DNA from: CAVTJL01 sp963828215
Lineage (GTDB): Bacteria; Pseudomonadota; Alphaproteobacteria; Geminicoccales; Geminicoccaceae
Length of the DNA stretch: 64,000 bases
Assembly (NCBI GenBank): GCA_963828215.1
Contig: CAWHFO010000056.1
Span: forward strand, 1 to 64,000
Reading direction: 5' to 3'
The translations under genes and the position numbers were made by a program. How positions within the stretch are numbered: the stretch's first letter is position 1; every line of letters begins with the position of its first letter. Under the pieces are notes generated by a model. The model worked only from the letters and a program-made list of their open reading frames with translations, searched no databases and had not been told where the DNA came from. Below, piece after piece: positions 16,519-24,895 of the stretch.

Positions 16519-17159
16519 ACTTGCGTCCAGAGCCGCACGGACAGAGATCGTTGCGCCCGACCCTGGCGGCTCGCCTCGGTTGGCGGCGCGCTGCCTTCCA
16601 GTGCTTGTCGATGGCAACGACGGCAGGGGCGATCAGCTCGACGGCGCGCGCCCTTATCTCGGTCGAGGTCCGAGCCCTCGGCCTCGACAAGCGCCTCGCC
16701 CTCGGCGGTCGAGAGATGGACGACGATCGGCGCGATCAGCGATGTCGTCTCCTCCGAGGCGAGGAGCGGCTCCCAGGCCGCCGGGCGCAGCCGGACACCG
16801 TCCATGAAGCCCTCGGCCCAATCGGAAGCGACCGCGGCGCCGTCCTCGGTCTGCCAGAAGATCGGCTCATAGGACCCTGGATCAGCACGGAGCAGCCGCA
16901 GGATCTCGTTGTAGCGCAGCATGATCGTGCCGAGGATGCGCCGTGCCTCGTCGAGGCTCTCGAACTCCGGCTCGCCGTCGCCCCAGATCACCGGCAGCCA
17001 TTCGCTCGGCTTGATCAGCTCGGGGCCGGTCGCGATCGCGGTGAGGAAGCCGTCGAGATCCGAGAGCTGCATGCAGTCTTCCGGGGCACGGTCCGACATC
17101 AGGAAGGCGTCGAGCGCCTCGAGATCGAGCGCTCCTGCACGGGGCAATGGTTCAGCCAT
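16493..17159 (-). CDS. YecA-like UPF0149 protein with SEC-C zinc motif
   Basis: Starts MAEPLPRAGALDLEALDAFLM and continues MQLSDLDGFLTAIATGPELIKPSEWLPVIWG, the UPF0149 (YecA/YgfB) fold, then FWQTEDGAAVASDWAEGFMDG. The C-terminus has the SEC-C zinc motif CPCGSGRKFKRCCG. A frameshift near 16660 separates the two parts. Family members are cytosolic proteins associated with ribosomes or SecA-type zinc sites; a role in the phage is unclear. It is convergent with the methyltransferase and overlaps its 3' end by 26 bp. Confidence 0.75.
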
Positions 17160-17311
17160 CCCATGTCCTCTGCGGCCAGCCGGCAACGAGTCTGGGTCGC
17201 GGACGCCGGGGAAGCAAGGCGGCGCCGGGCGCTGAGGCCCGGCGGCGCGGCCTGGGTCGTGACGCGGCGTGTTCCGCTCACCGGTGGTGAGACCCAGCGA
17301 TGTCGCCGCCG

Positions 17312-17680
17312 TCACAGCACGAGAGCTTCATCTTCCCAGGGACCGCGGACGAAGCTGTCCACCGCGAACGAGCCGTCGTCCGCCCACAGGATACTCAGCA
17401 CCTTGGCATCGCCCGACCACACCTCGAGCCCGTACGGCAGCTCCGGCCGGGTCTGCTGCCCTGCGAGGGCGTGCCGGTAGCCCGGCGAGGAGGCCTCCTC
17501 CGGGGACAGGTCGTTGAACGGCGTCCAATGGTTGAGCCGCCACGGGCCCTGCTGCAGGACGATCAGGCGCACGGTATCGCGTTGACACTCGAGCACACCA
17601 TCCTTGCGGACGAGCGGCAGCAGGTGATCGCGAATGGCGAGCGCTTTGTCCTCGTTGGAGGATACGAGTGTCAGGCCCAT
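17312..17680 (-). CDS. Hypothetical protein
   Basis: 122 aa from ATG at 17680, beginning MGLTLVSSNEDKALAIRD. It contains a compact alpha/beta-looking block (GLEVWSGDAKVLSILWADDG) and ends FVRGPWEDEALVL. No family recognised. It is the first of a run of minus-strand accessory genes (16.5-19.7 kb) between the methylase and the terminase. The frame stays open upstream of the ATG, so the start is uncertain. Confidence 0.5.
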   Translation of the reverse strand: MGLTLVSSNEDKALAIRDHLLPLVRKDGVLECQRDTVRLIVLQQGPWRLNHWTPFNDLSPEEASSPGYRHALAGQQTRPELPYGLEVWSGDAKVLSILWADDGSFAVDSFVRGPWEDEALVL

Positions 17681-17795
17681 GGGCGACTGTATCACGGCCC
17701 TGAGCTTTCGGCCTGCCACCCCATCGGTCTCGCATTTGGCGCGGGACTGCCGCCGGCGGTGAGCCGGCGGCGCCCGATGGTCCCGGTCGTGATGC

Positions 17796-18522
17796 TCAGC
17801 CCTCGGCGATGCGGTAGATCCGCTCGCCGCGTCTCGCCCTTCTCCGAGGTGACGTTCAGCCCGCGCTTCTTCTTGAGGGCCCCGCTGATGGCGCCGCGGA
17901 CGGTGTGGGGCTGCCAGCCGGTGGCGTCCATGACCTGGGCGATGGTGGCGCCCTCGGGCCGGCTGAGCATGGCGACCAGCTGCGCCTCCTTGGTTCCCTC
18001 GCGCGAGCGCGGCCGCGCCTCCGCCGCGGGCGCAGCCGCGGGCTCCTCCGGCGGGGCAGCGACCCGCGGGTCGCTGGGCGCGATCGGCTTGCCGGCGGCG
18101 AGCTTCTTCCTGATGTCGGCGAGGATCTTGCGCCACCTTGCGTGGGTGCCGGCATCGTCGGTCTCGGCCGTGGCCAGCGTCCACTTGCTCAGCCGGTCGA
18201 CCAGGATGGCCCGCTCGCCGTCGGCCTCGATCGCGAGGCCCTCGGGCAGATCCGGGAAGGCCACCTGCAGGCTCGCGGCAATGCGGGCCCCGGCCGGCGG
18301 CTCGGGCTGCTCGGTCAGCTCGGCCCGCCAAGCCTCGGCGTCGAGGCGGCCGTCGAGCAGGCCGTCCGCCGCGGCCAGGACCGCGTCGGTGGTGAGGCCG
18401 AGCCGCTCGGCGCTCCGGCCGATGGCCCTGAGGGCGGCGTCCCGGTTGGCGGGGCTGCGGCGCTCGCCATCGAGGGCGGAGAGGATCGTCGCCAGCTGGC
18501 TCTTGCTGAGGTTCGTGGTCAT
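17796..18522 (-). CDS. DUF3489 domain protein
   Basis: Starts MTTNLSKSQLATILSAL. The C-terminal third carries the DUF3489 signature REGTKEAQLVAMLSRPEGATI, then MDATGWQPHTVRGAISGALKKK, a winged-helix-like fold found in alphaproteobacterial plasmids, prophages and chromosomes. A one-base shift near 17825 separates it from the expected end IYRIAEG with stop at 17796; without that repair the frame runs on to 17692. An Ala/Pro-rich linker precedes the domain. A DNA-binding regulator is the likely role. Confidence 0.75.
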
Positions 18523-18619
18523 CGTCGGCTCCTTTCCGTAGGTCAGGGCCCCTTGCCCTGCTACGGACCCGAGCCCGGAGCGGCGGAGGCCGTCCGGGCG
18601 TAGGCGGGTGGGGAGCCGC

Positions 18620-18994
18620 TCAGGCTTCGGCTTCGGCCTCGATCTCCATGTGCGTGACGAGGCCGGTGAGGTAGGGCAGGCCGCGGGGGATGCCGGTCTC
18701 GCGCTCCATCCGGCGGCCGATCCTCCAGCCCATCCAGCGCTGCACCGCGGCGTCGATGGCGGGCTCCAGCTCCAGGCCGCTGACGAGCCCGTTGGCGACG
18801 TCGTCGGCGAGGTGCCGGCCATGGCGGCTGTCGAGGAAGTCGCGGACCGCGGTCTCGGGGCAGCCGGTGGCGGTGGCGATCTTCTGCATCGCGAGCGGCC
18901 AGGCGGCGGCGGGGTCGGCGTCGATGGCCGATGGTGCCCCAGAAGCCCCAGGCGGTGTTGTTGGTCGGCAGGGTCGTCATCAGGCGCTTCCTCA
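18620..18994 (-). CDS. Conserved hypothetical accessory protein, frameshifted
   Basis: The N-terminus (MTTLPTNNTAWGFWGTIG, in-frame ATGs at 18994 and 18980) and the body (MQKIATATGCPETAVRDFLDSRHGRH, then WMGWRIGRRMERETGIPRGLPYLTG) lie in two frames with a shift near 18930. I recall this type of protein only as an unnamed conserved gene near DUF3489 genes in Alphaproteobacteria. A repeated element lies 36 bp upstream of the start. Confidence 0.55.
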
Positions 18995-19029
18995 TGCTCT
19001 TGGCGTGGGCCAATGAATGCTTCGTTTGC

Positions 19030-19093
19030 CCGCCCTATCCAGTCGAAGATCGCTCTGTTCGTCGGATTAAGCTCTTGACTAGGAACGGCTTTC
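19030..19093 (-). promoter_or_regulatory. Repeated upstream element, copy A
   Basis: 64 bp that align without gaps to 19770-19833 (48 of 64 identical). Shared blocks are tatccagtcgaa and gaacggctttc. Each copy sits directly upstream of a minus-strand gene (here 36 bp before 18994). The centre holds an imperfect palindrome, ttaagctcttga, at 19067-19078. This suggests a common promoter or operator for the two minus-strand transcription units. Confidence 0.55.
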
Positions 19094-19123
19094 GAGCTGC
19101 GGAGGCGATGGTGCCACCGGGGC

Positions 19124-19318
19124 TCAGATCAGGCTCTCGAGCAGGTCGATCTCGACCTTGAGCAGGTTGGCGATGCGGGCGTTGCGGCAGCGCAGATAGG
19201 CGATGGTCAGCGCGGCGATGCGCTCGCCGATCACCCGGTCGGTGGTGAAGGGGTTGCCCTCCTCGCGGTTGCGCCGGGTCCGGCGGGCGGCGTGGATCAG
19301 GGGCATCGGGTTGGCCAT
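19124..19318 (-). CDS. Small hypothetical protein
   Basis: 64 aa starting MANPMPLIHAARRTRRNREEG and ending NARIANLLKVEIDLLESLI. Basic N-terminus, helical C-terminus, no family recognised. It starts 6 bp after the stop of the next upstream gene in the same minus-strand operon (19721 to 19124). Confidence 0.5.
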   Translation of the reverse strand: MANPMPLIHAARRTRRNREEGNPFTTDRVIGERIAALTIAYLRCRNARIANLLKVEIDLLESLI

Positions 19319-19323
19319 GGGGG

Positions 19324-19528
19324 TCAGTCCTCGGAGCTGGCGATCGGTCGGATGGTGACAAAAGGCTCCCAGCGGCCGCTCTCGGGATCGAGCTCCTCGC
19401 AGATCGGTGACGACCACCGGCTCGCCGCGTGGGCCGATCAGCGTCTCGGGCGGCCAGCTGCGGAAGGTGGGCTCGTGCCAGATCGGCACCGTGGGCTTCG
19501 CCGGCCGGCGCTCGGGCTCACTCGGCAT
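19324..19528 (-). CDS. Small hypothetical protein, frameshifted
   Basis: About 67 aa. Begins MPSEPERRPAKPTVPIWHEP, contains WPPETLIGPRGEPVVVTDL, and after a one-base shift near 19405 continues ELDPESGRWEPFVTIRPIASSED to a stop at 19324. The start overlaps the end of the upstream gene by 11 bp. No family recognised. Confidence 0.45.
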
Positions 19529-19721
19529 GGTCGGCCACCGTCTCGACAGGGACCCGGCGCGCCTGCTCGCGGCCGGCATCGAAGGCGGCCTCGAGGGCCT
19601 CCTTGATCTGCCAGACCGCCAGCTCGTGGAAGTCGAGCTGGTCGGATCGGCGCCTCTCCAGGGTCTCGAGGCGGAGGATGCGGGTGGCGATGCCCTGGAT
19701 GATCTCGTCGCGTCTGGTCAT
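19518..19721 (-). CDS. Small hypothetical helical protein
   Basis: 67 aa beginning MTRRDEIIQGIATRILRLETL, mostly charged helix (RRRSDQLDFHELAVWQIKEAL). First gene of a three-gene minus-strand operon; the repeated element at 19770-19833 lies 49 bp upstream. No family recognised. Confidence 0.5.
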   Translation of the reverse strand: MTRRDEIIQGIATRILRLETLERRRSDQLDFHELAVWQIKEALEAAFDAGREQARRVPVETVADHAE

Positions 19722-19769
19722 GGATGGTCTCCACCGCTCGTCGGGTGAGCGCATGAAGGCTCCAATCGG

Positions 19770-19833
19770 CCCGCTTATCCAGTCGAAAGTCGACGTCTCC
19801 GGCCGATCAAGCGCTTGACTTCGAACGGCTTTC
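19770..19833 (-). promoter_or_regulatory. Repeated upstream element, copy B
   Basis: Counterpart of 19030-19093, 75 percent identical over 64 bp without gaps. Here the central palindrome is perfect: tcaagcgcttga at 19807-19818. It lies between the minus-strand operon starting at 19721 and the plus-strand small terminase gene starting at 19837, so it could control either direction. Confidence 0.55.
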
Positions 19834-19836
19834 CTC

Positions 19837-20389
19837 ATGCGGACCAGCAGCAATCGGCAGCTCGCCCAGGCGCTCGGGGTGAGCGAGACGGCGGTCAGGA
19901 AGGCGGAGAAGGCCGGGCGGATCTCGCGGGCGCCGGACGGCGGCCTGGGACGTCGATCAGGTCAAGGCCAGCTGGCGGGCCAACACCGATGCCGGCCAGC
20001 AGCGGGCCGCGGCGCCGGGCCTCAAGCCCGTGCCGGCGGCGGCGCTCGGTGCCGTGCGCGAGACGCTCCGGGATCATGGCGAGGCGGTGTCCGCCGGGGG
20101 CATGACCTTCCTGCAGGCGCGCACCGCCAACGAGGTGCTGAAGGCGCAGGAGCGCCGGCTGCGGCTGGGCCGGCTCAAGGGCGAGCTGGTCGACCGGGCG
20201 CGGACCACGGCGCTGGTGTTCCGGCTGGCCCGGGCCGAGCGCGACGCCTGGCTGCAGTGGCCGGCACGGATCGCGGCGACGCTCGCGGCCGAGCTGGGCA
20301 TCGAGGCGCACGGCCTGCAGACGGCGCTGGAGCGCAGTGTCCGTGAGCAGCTGGGCGAGCTGGCCGAGCCGCGGCTCGATCTGAGGTGA
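19837..20389 (+). CDS. Terminase small subunit, Nu1-like
   Basis: N-terminal helix-turn-helix RQLAQALGVSETAVRKAEKAGR (residues about 7-28) resembles lambda gpNu1, which binds cos DNA. A one-base shift near 19945 joins it to AWDVDQVKASWRANTD and then VSAGGMTFLQARTANEVLKAQERRLRL, the helical part that contacts the large subunit, ending at TGA 20389. About 184 aa after repair. It lies directly upstream of the large subunit. Confidence 0.75.
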
Positions 20390-20390
20390 C

Positions 20391-22371
20391 GTGCTCGACC
20401 TGGACTTCGACGGCGCCCAGGATCTCGCGCGGGCCTGGGGCGACGGGCTCGAGCCCGATCCGGCGCTCACGGTCTCGGCCTGGGCCGACCGGCACCGGGT
20501 GCTGTCGCCCCGGGGTGCCAACGAGGCCGGCCCCTGGCGGACGGCGCGGACCCCGTACCTCCGGGAGATCATGGACTGCCTGTCGCCGGCGCATCCCTGC
20601 CAGCGGGTGGTGGTGATGAAGGGAGCCCAGCTGGGCTTTACCGAGTGTGGCAACAATTGGCTGGGCTACATCGTCCACCATGCGCCGGGCCCGGTCCTGG
20701 CGGTGCAGCCGACGGTCGAGCTCGCGAAGCGGTTCAGCCAGCAGCGGGTCGATCCCTTGATCGAGGACAGCCCGGTGCTGCGGGAGAAGGTGGCGCCGGC
20801 GCGCTCGCGCGACAGCGGCAACACGGTGCTCTCGAAGGAGTTTCCGGGCGGCATCCTGGTGATGACCGGCGCCAACAGCGCGGTCGGGCTGCGCTCGATG
20901 CCGGCCCGCTATCTGTTCCTCGACGAGGTCGACGCCTATCCGGCCTCGGCCGACGAGGAGGGCGATCCGGTGGCGCTGGCCGAGGCCCGAACCAGAACCT
21001 TCGCCTGGCGGCGCAAGGTGCTGCTGGGCTCGACGCCGACGATCCGGGGCCTGTCGCGGATCGAGCGGGAGTACGAGCAGAGCGACCAGCGCCGGTTTTT
21101 TGTTCCCTGCCCGCATTGCGGGGCGATGCAGTGGCTGCAGGTTCGAGCGGCTGCGGTGGGAGGAGGGCCGGCCGGAGACGGCGGCCTATCTTTGCGAGGG
21201 CTGCGAGGGCCGGATCGAGGAGCGGCACAAGACGGCGATGCTGGCTGCCGGGGAATGGCGCCCGACGGCGGTCGCGATCGACCCGCTGACCGTGGGCTTC
21301 CACATCTCGAGCCTCTACTCGCCGGTGGGCTGGCTGAGCTGGGAGCGGATCGCCAGGGACTGGCTGGCTGCCAAAGGCTCGGACGAGGCCCTGCGCAGCT
21401 TCAAGAACAGCGTGCTGGGCGAGACCTGGATCGAGAGCGGCGAGGCGCCCGACTGGCAGCGGCTCTATGAGCGTCGCGAGCCCTTCCGCCGCGGCACGGT
21501 GCCCAGCGGCGGGCTCTTCCTCACCGCCGGCGCCGACGTGCAGAAGGATCGCATCGAGGTCAGCGTCTGGGCCTGGGGGCGGGGCCTCGAGAGCTGGCTC
21601 GTCGACCATCTCGTCATCGAGGGCGGGCCCGAGACGGCCTCTTCGTGGGCCGGGCTCGACGAGCTCCTGGGCACGACCTGGCCGCACGAGGGCGGAGCCC
21701 GGCTCGGCCTCGCCCGTCTCGGCATCGACACCGGCTACGAGGCGCCTTCCGTCTATGCCTGGGCCCGGCGACGGGGCATCGGCCAGGTCGTGCCGATGAA
21801 GGGTGTGGAAGGGTTCAACCGCGCGGCACCGGTGACGGGGCCCACCTATGTCGACGCCAGCGAGGGCGGCAAGCGCATCCGCCGGGGTGCCCGTCTCTGG
21901 ACCGTGGCGGTCGCCACCTTCAAGAGCGAGACTTTTCGGTTTCTGAGGCTGGAGCGGCCGACCGACGAGGCGCTCGAGGCCGGTGCCGGCTTCCCCGCCG
22001 GCTATCTGCACCTGCCGCAGGGCACGGACGCCGAGTGGACCCGCCAGCTGGTGGCCGAGCAGCTGGTGACGATCAGGACAAAACGCGGCTTCACCCGGCT
22101 CGACTGGCAGAAGCTGCGGGAGCGCAACGAGGCGCTGGACTGCCGCGTCTATGCGCGGGCGGCCGCCTGGATCGCCGGCCTCGACCGGTGGAGCGAGGCC
22201 AGATGGCAGGAGCTGGCACGGCAGCTCGGGGTGCCGAGCGCCGACACGGCGCCCACAACACCGCCTCGAGGAGCGGGATCGTCGGCCTCGCCGGTGGTCC
22301 CGCCAAGGGACCGACCGGCAGGCTGGCTCGGGGGGCGCGAGCAGGGGTGGCTCGGGCAACGGCGTGGCTGA
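20391..22371 (+). CDS. Terminase large subunit, GpA family
   Basis: GTG 20391, about 660 aa after one frame repair. The ATPase half shows VVVMKGAQLGFTECGNNW (Walker A-like) and YLFLDEVDAYP (Walker B with catalytic Glu). A cysteine cluster (PCPHCGAMQW, LCEGCEGRI) is typical of the lambda gpA family. The nuclease half has ADVQKDRIEVSVWAWG and LGIDTGYEA acidic motifs. One extra base near 21141, between MQWLQ and ERLRWEEGRPE, breaks the frame. It packages DNA with the Nu1-like subunit. Confidence 0.9.
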
Positions 22372-22420
22372 CCGAGCCTCCATTCCGTGGTTACCATACA
22401 CTGGAGACGACTAGATCGGG

Positions 22421-23088
22421 ATGGAGACGATGAAGAGCAGGACAAGAGGTGTCGCTCTGGGCCTCCTGGTCGGCCATCTGCTCGCCGGCTCCCTGGTGAC
22501 CGAAGCTCGGGCGCAGGCGCGCTTCGAGGTGATGCCGACGGTCGAGATCCCTCACAACTATGACAGCTGGTCGTTGTTCCTGATCTGCAATCCTGCGTGG
22601 CTCGCGCCGCAACGGAGACGAGGGCATTCGAGCGCTCTTCGAGCAGTACAAGGCGTTCGGCGAGGCCATCGGTCCGAGGAACCTCGCGATCTGGTTCTGG
22701 AAGAAGCCGGCGGCGGTTCCCACGGCGGAGCTGACCGACGTCAGCCGCAGCAGCGACTACTGCCAGCGGTACAAGCTGCTGCCGAGCAAAGGCCCGCACG
22801 TTCTGGTCACCACCCGGCATCCCGATGCGCCGGAGGTCGGCGACTACTTCTTCGTCAGCCTCAATGGCCTGGACGCGCACGACAGCGCCGATGTCCTCGC
22901 CAAGCTGACCGATCAGCTGCTGGTCACCGGTCTGAACCAGGCCGAGCTCGAGGCCAGCGCCCGCTGGCAGCGGATGCTCAGCGGCGGCGGTGGCTGTCGT
23001 CAGCAGCGCCGGATCATTCTTCAATCAGGTGTCCTTCACCTTCGACACCGGATTCTTCAAGGCCGAGATCGCGCACTCGACGCCCTGA
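22421..23088 (+). CDS. Putative secreted protein, frameshifted moron
   Basis: N-terminal signal peptide MKSRTRGVALGLLVGHLLAGSL with a likely cleavage after TEARA. The mature part in the next frame reads IRALFEQYKAFGEAIG, LAIWFWKKPAAVP, YCQRYKLLPSKGPHVLVTTRHPD, YFFVSLNGLDA, and in a third frame VSSAGSFFNQVSFTFDTGFFK. Two one-base shifts (about 22605 and 22985). No family recognised. It lies between the large terminase and gpW, where no structural gene is expected, so it may be a lysogenic-conversion gene exported to the envelope. Confidence 0.55.
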
Positions 23089-23206
23089 CGCAACGAGGTG
23101 ATCGGGCGAGCCGGATGCCGGACTGATCCGACAACGGGTCAACGGCACGGGGCAGCTGAGCGGCTCGGTCGGACGAGCTGTCCCACGTGACCTGAAGGCA
23201 AAGCCG

Positions 23207-23410
23207 ATGAGCTGGACGGACACGGAGCTGGCAGCGCTCCGGCGCGCCTTCGCCAGCGGCACGCTCAAGGTCAGCTACGACGGCAAGACGATCGAGTACG
23301 GCTCGGCCGAGGATCTGCTGCGGCGCATCCGCATCGTCGAGGCCGAGGTGGCCGAAGCCGCCGGCCAGCCGAAGCCGCGGCGCAGCCTCGCCGCCTTCAG
23401 CAAGGGCTGA
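23207..23410 (+). CDS. gpW-like head-tail joining protein
   Basis: 67 aa. MSWTDTELAALRRAFASGTLKVSYDG and IEYGSAEDLLRRIRIVEAEV match the small gpW family that binds the portal at the head-tail interface in lambda. Length and position between terminase and portal are the family norm. Frame intact, followed 3 bp later by the portal. Confidence 0.85.
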   Translation: MSWTDTELAALRRAFASGTLKVSYDGKTIEYGSAEDLLRRIRIVEAEVAEAAGQPKPRRSLAAFSKG

Positions 23411-23413
23411 CGC

Positions 23414-24895
23414 ATGACGTGGCTGGACCGGGCGCTCGGCGCGGTGGCGCCGGGGACGGCGCTGCGCCGCCTGCGCCGGCGCCAGGCCCTCGACGTCCTG
23501 CAGCGTGCCTATGAGGGGGCGCGGCTCGGGCGGCGCACCGAGGGCTGGGTCACGGCCGGGACCGGCGCCAATGCCGAGATCGGCCCGGCGCTCTCCCGCC
23601 TGCGCGAGCGCTCGCGCGATCTCGTGCGCAACAATGCCTGGGCCGCCAAGGCGGTGCAGGCCGTCGTCAGCAACCTCGTCGGCACCGGCATCGTGCCGCG
23701 GGCCAGGGCCCCGAGCCCCGAGCTCTCGGAAGCTGCCGACCGCCTGTGGACCAGCTTTGTCACCAGCTGCGACGCCGACGGCCTCACCGATCTCTACGGC
23801 CTCCAGGCGCTGGCCGTGCGCGGCATGGCCGAGAGCGGCGAGTGCCTCGTGCGGCTCAGGGACCGGCGGCTCGAGGACGGCCTGCCTCTGCCCTTCCAGC
23901 TCCAGCTGCTCGAGGCCGACCATCTGGATGCCAGCAGGACCGGCGATCTCGCCGATGGCGGCTTCGTCCTCCAGGGCGTCGAGTTCGATCCGCTCGGGCG
24001 GCGCCGCGCCTACTGGCTCTATCCCGTGCACCCGGGCGAGGTGGCGAGCATCCGGCGCTCGCGTCTGCAGAGCCAGCGCGTGCCGGCACCATCGGTGCTG
24101 CATCTCTTCGAGCGCCAGCGGCCGGGCCAGGTCCGGGGCGTTCCCTGGCTGGCACCCGTCATCCTCAAGCTCCGGGACCTCGACGAGTACGACGACGCCG
24201 AGCTCGTCCGGAAGAAGATCGAGGCGTGCTTCGCCGCGTTCGTCACCGGCGACGAGGACGGGGCGACGCTGGGTGCTGCCAGCACCGATGCCCTGGGCCG
24301 CAGGGTCGAGAGCTTCGAGCCCGGGATGATCGAGTATCTGGCGCCGGGCAAGGACGTGAAGTTCGCGGCCCCCTCGGCGAGCGGCGACTACGACGCCTAT
24401 CTCCGCGTCCAGCTGCACGCCATCGCCGCCGGGCTCGGCCTCACCTACGAGCTGCTCACGGGCGATCTCAGCCAGGTCAACTACTCCTCGATCCGCGCCG
24501 GGCTTCTGGAATTTCGCCGGCGCATGGAGGCGCTGCAGTGGCAGCTCCTGGTGCCCGGCTTCTGCCGGCCGGTCTGGCGCCGCTTCGTCGAGGTGGCGCA
24601 GGCCACGGGCGCCCTGCCGCAGGGTGAGATCGCGGCCGAGTGGACGGCACCCCGCTTCGAGGCGGTCGATCCCCTGAAGGACGTCCAGGCCGACATCCTG
24701 GCGGTGCGTGCCGGGCTCATGACGCTGAAGGAGGCGATCGCCCGCCAGGGCTACGACCCGGCCCAGGTCCTGGACGAGATCGCCACCACCAACGCCACCC
24801 TCGATCGCCTGGGCGTGGTCCTCGACACCGATCCGCGCCGCGCGACGCGCACCGGGGCGCAAAAGCCGCTGATGGAGGATGGCCAGGATGGCTGA
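23414..24895 (+). CDS. Portal protein, lambda family
   Basis: 493 aa, intact. Family blocks include RLRERSRDLVRNNAWAAKAVQA, VGTGIVPRAR, MAESGECLVRLRDR, LQLLEADHLD, RGVPWLAPVILKLRDLDEY and LTGDLSQVNYSSIRAGLLEFRRR. It forms the dodecameric ring through which DNA enters the head. Downstream it overlaps the protease-capsid gene by 8 bp. Confidence 0.9.
   Translation: MTWLDRALGAVAPGTALRRLRRRQALDVLQRAYEGARLGRRTEGWVTAGTGANAEIGPALSRLRERSRDLVRNNAWAAKAVQAVVSNLVGTGIVPRARAPSPELSEAADRLWTSFVTSCDADGLTDLYGLQALAVRGMAESGECLVRLRDRRLEDGLPLPFQLQLLEADHLDASRTGDLADGGFVLQGVEFDPLGRRRAYWLYPVHPGEVASIRRSRLQSQRVPAPSVLHLFERQRPGQVRGVPWLAPVILKLRDLDEYDDAELVRKKIEACFAAFVTGDEDGATLGAASTDALGRRVESFEPGMIEYLAPGKDVKFAAPSASGDYDAYLRVQLHAIAAGLGLTYELLTGDLSQVNYSSIRAGLLEFRRRMEALQWQLLVPGFCRPVWRRFVEVAQATGALPQGEIAAEWTAPRFEAVDPLKDVQADILAVRAGLMTLKEAIARQGYDPAQVLDEIATTNATLDRLGVVLDTDPRRATRTGAQKPLMEDGQDG

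Noticed and set aside
20734..22401. 555-codon minus-strand ORF
   Set aside because: Antisense shadow of the large terminase.
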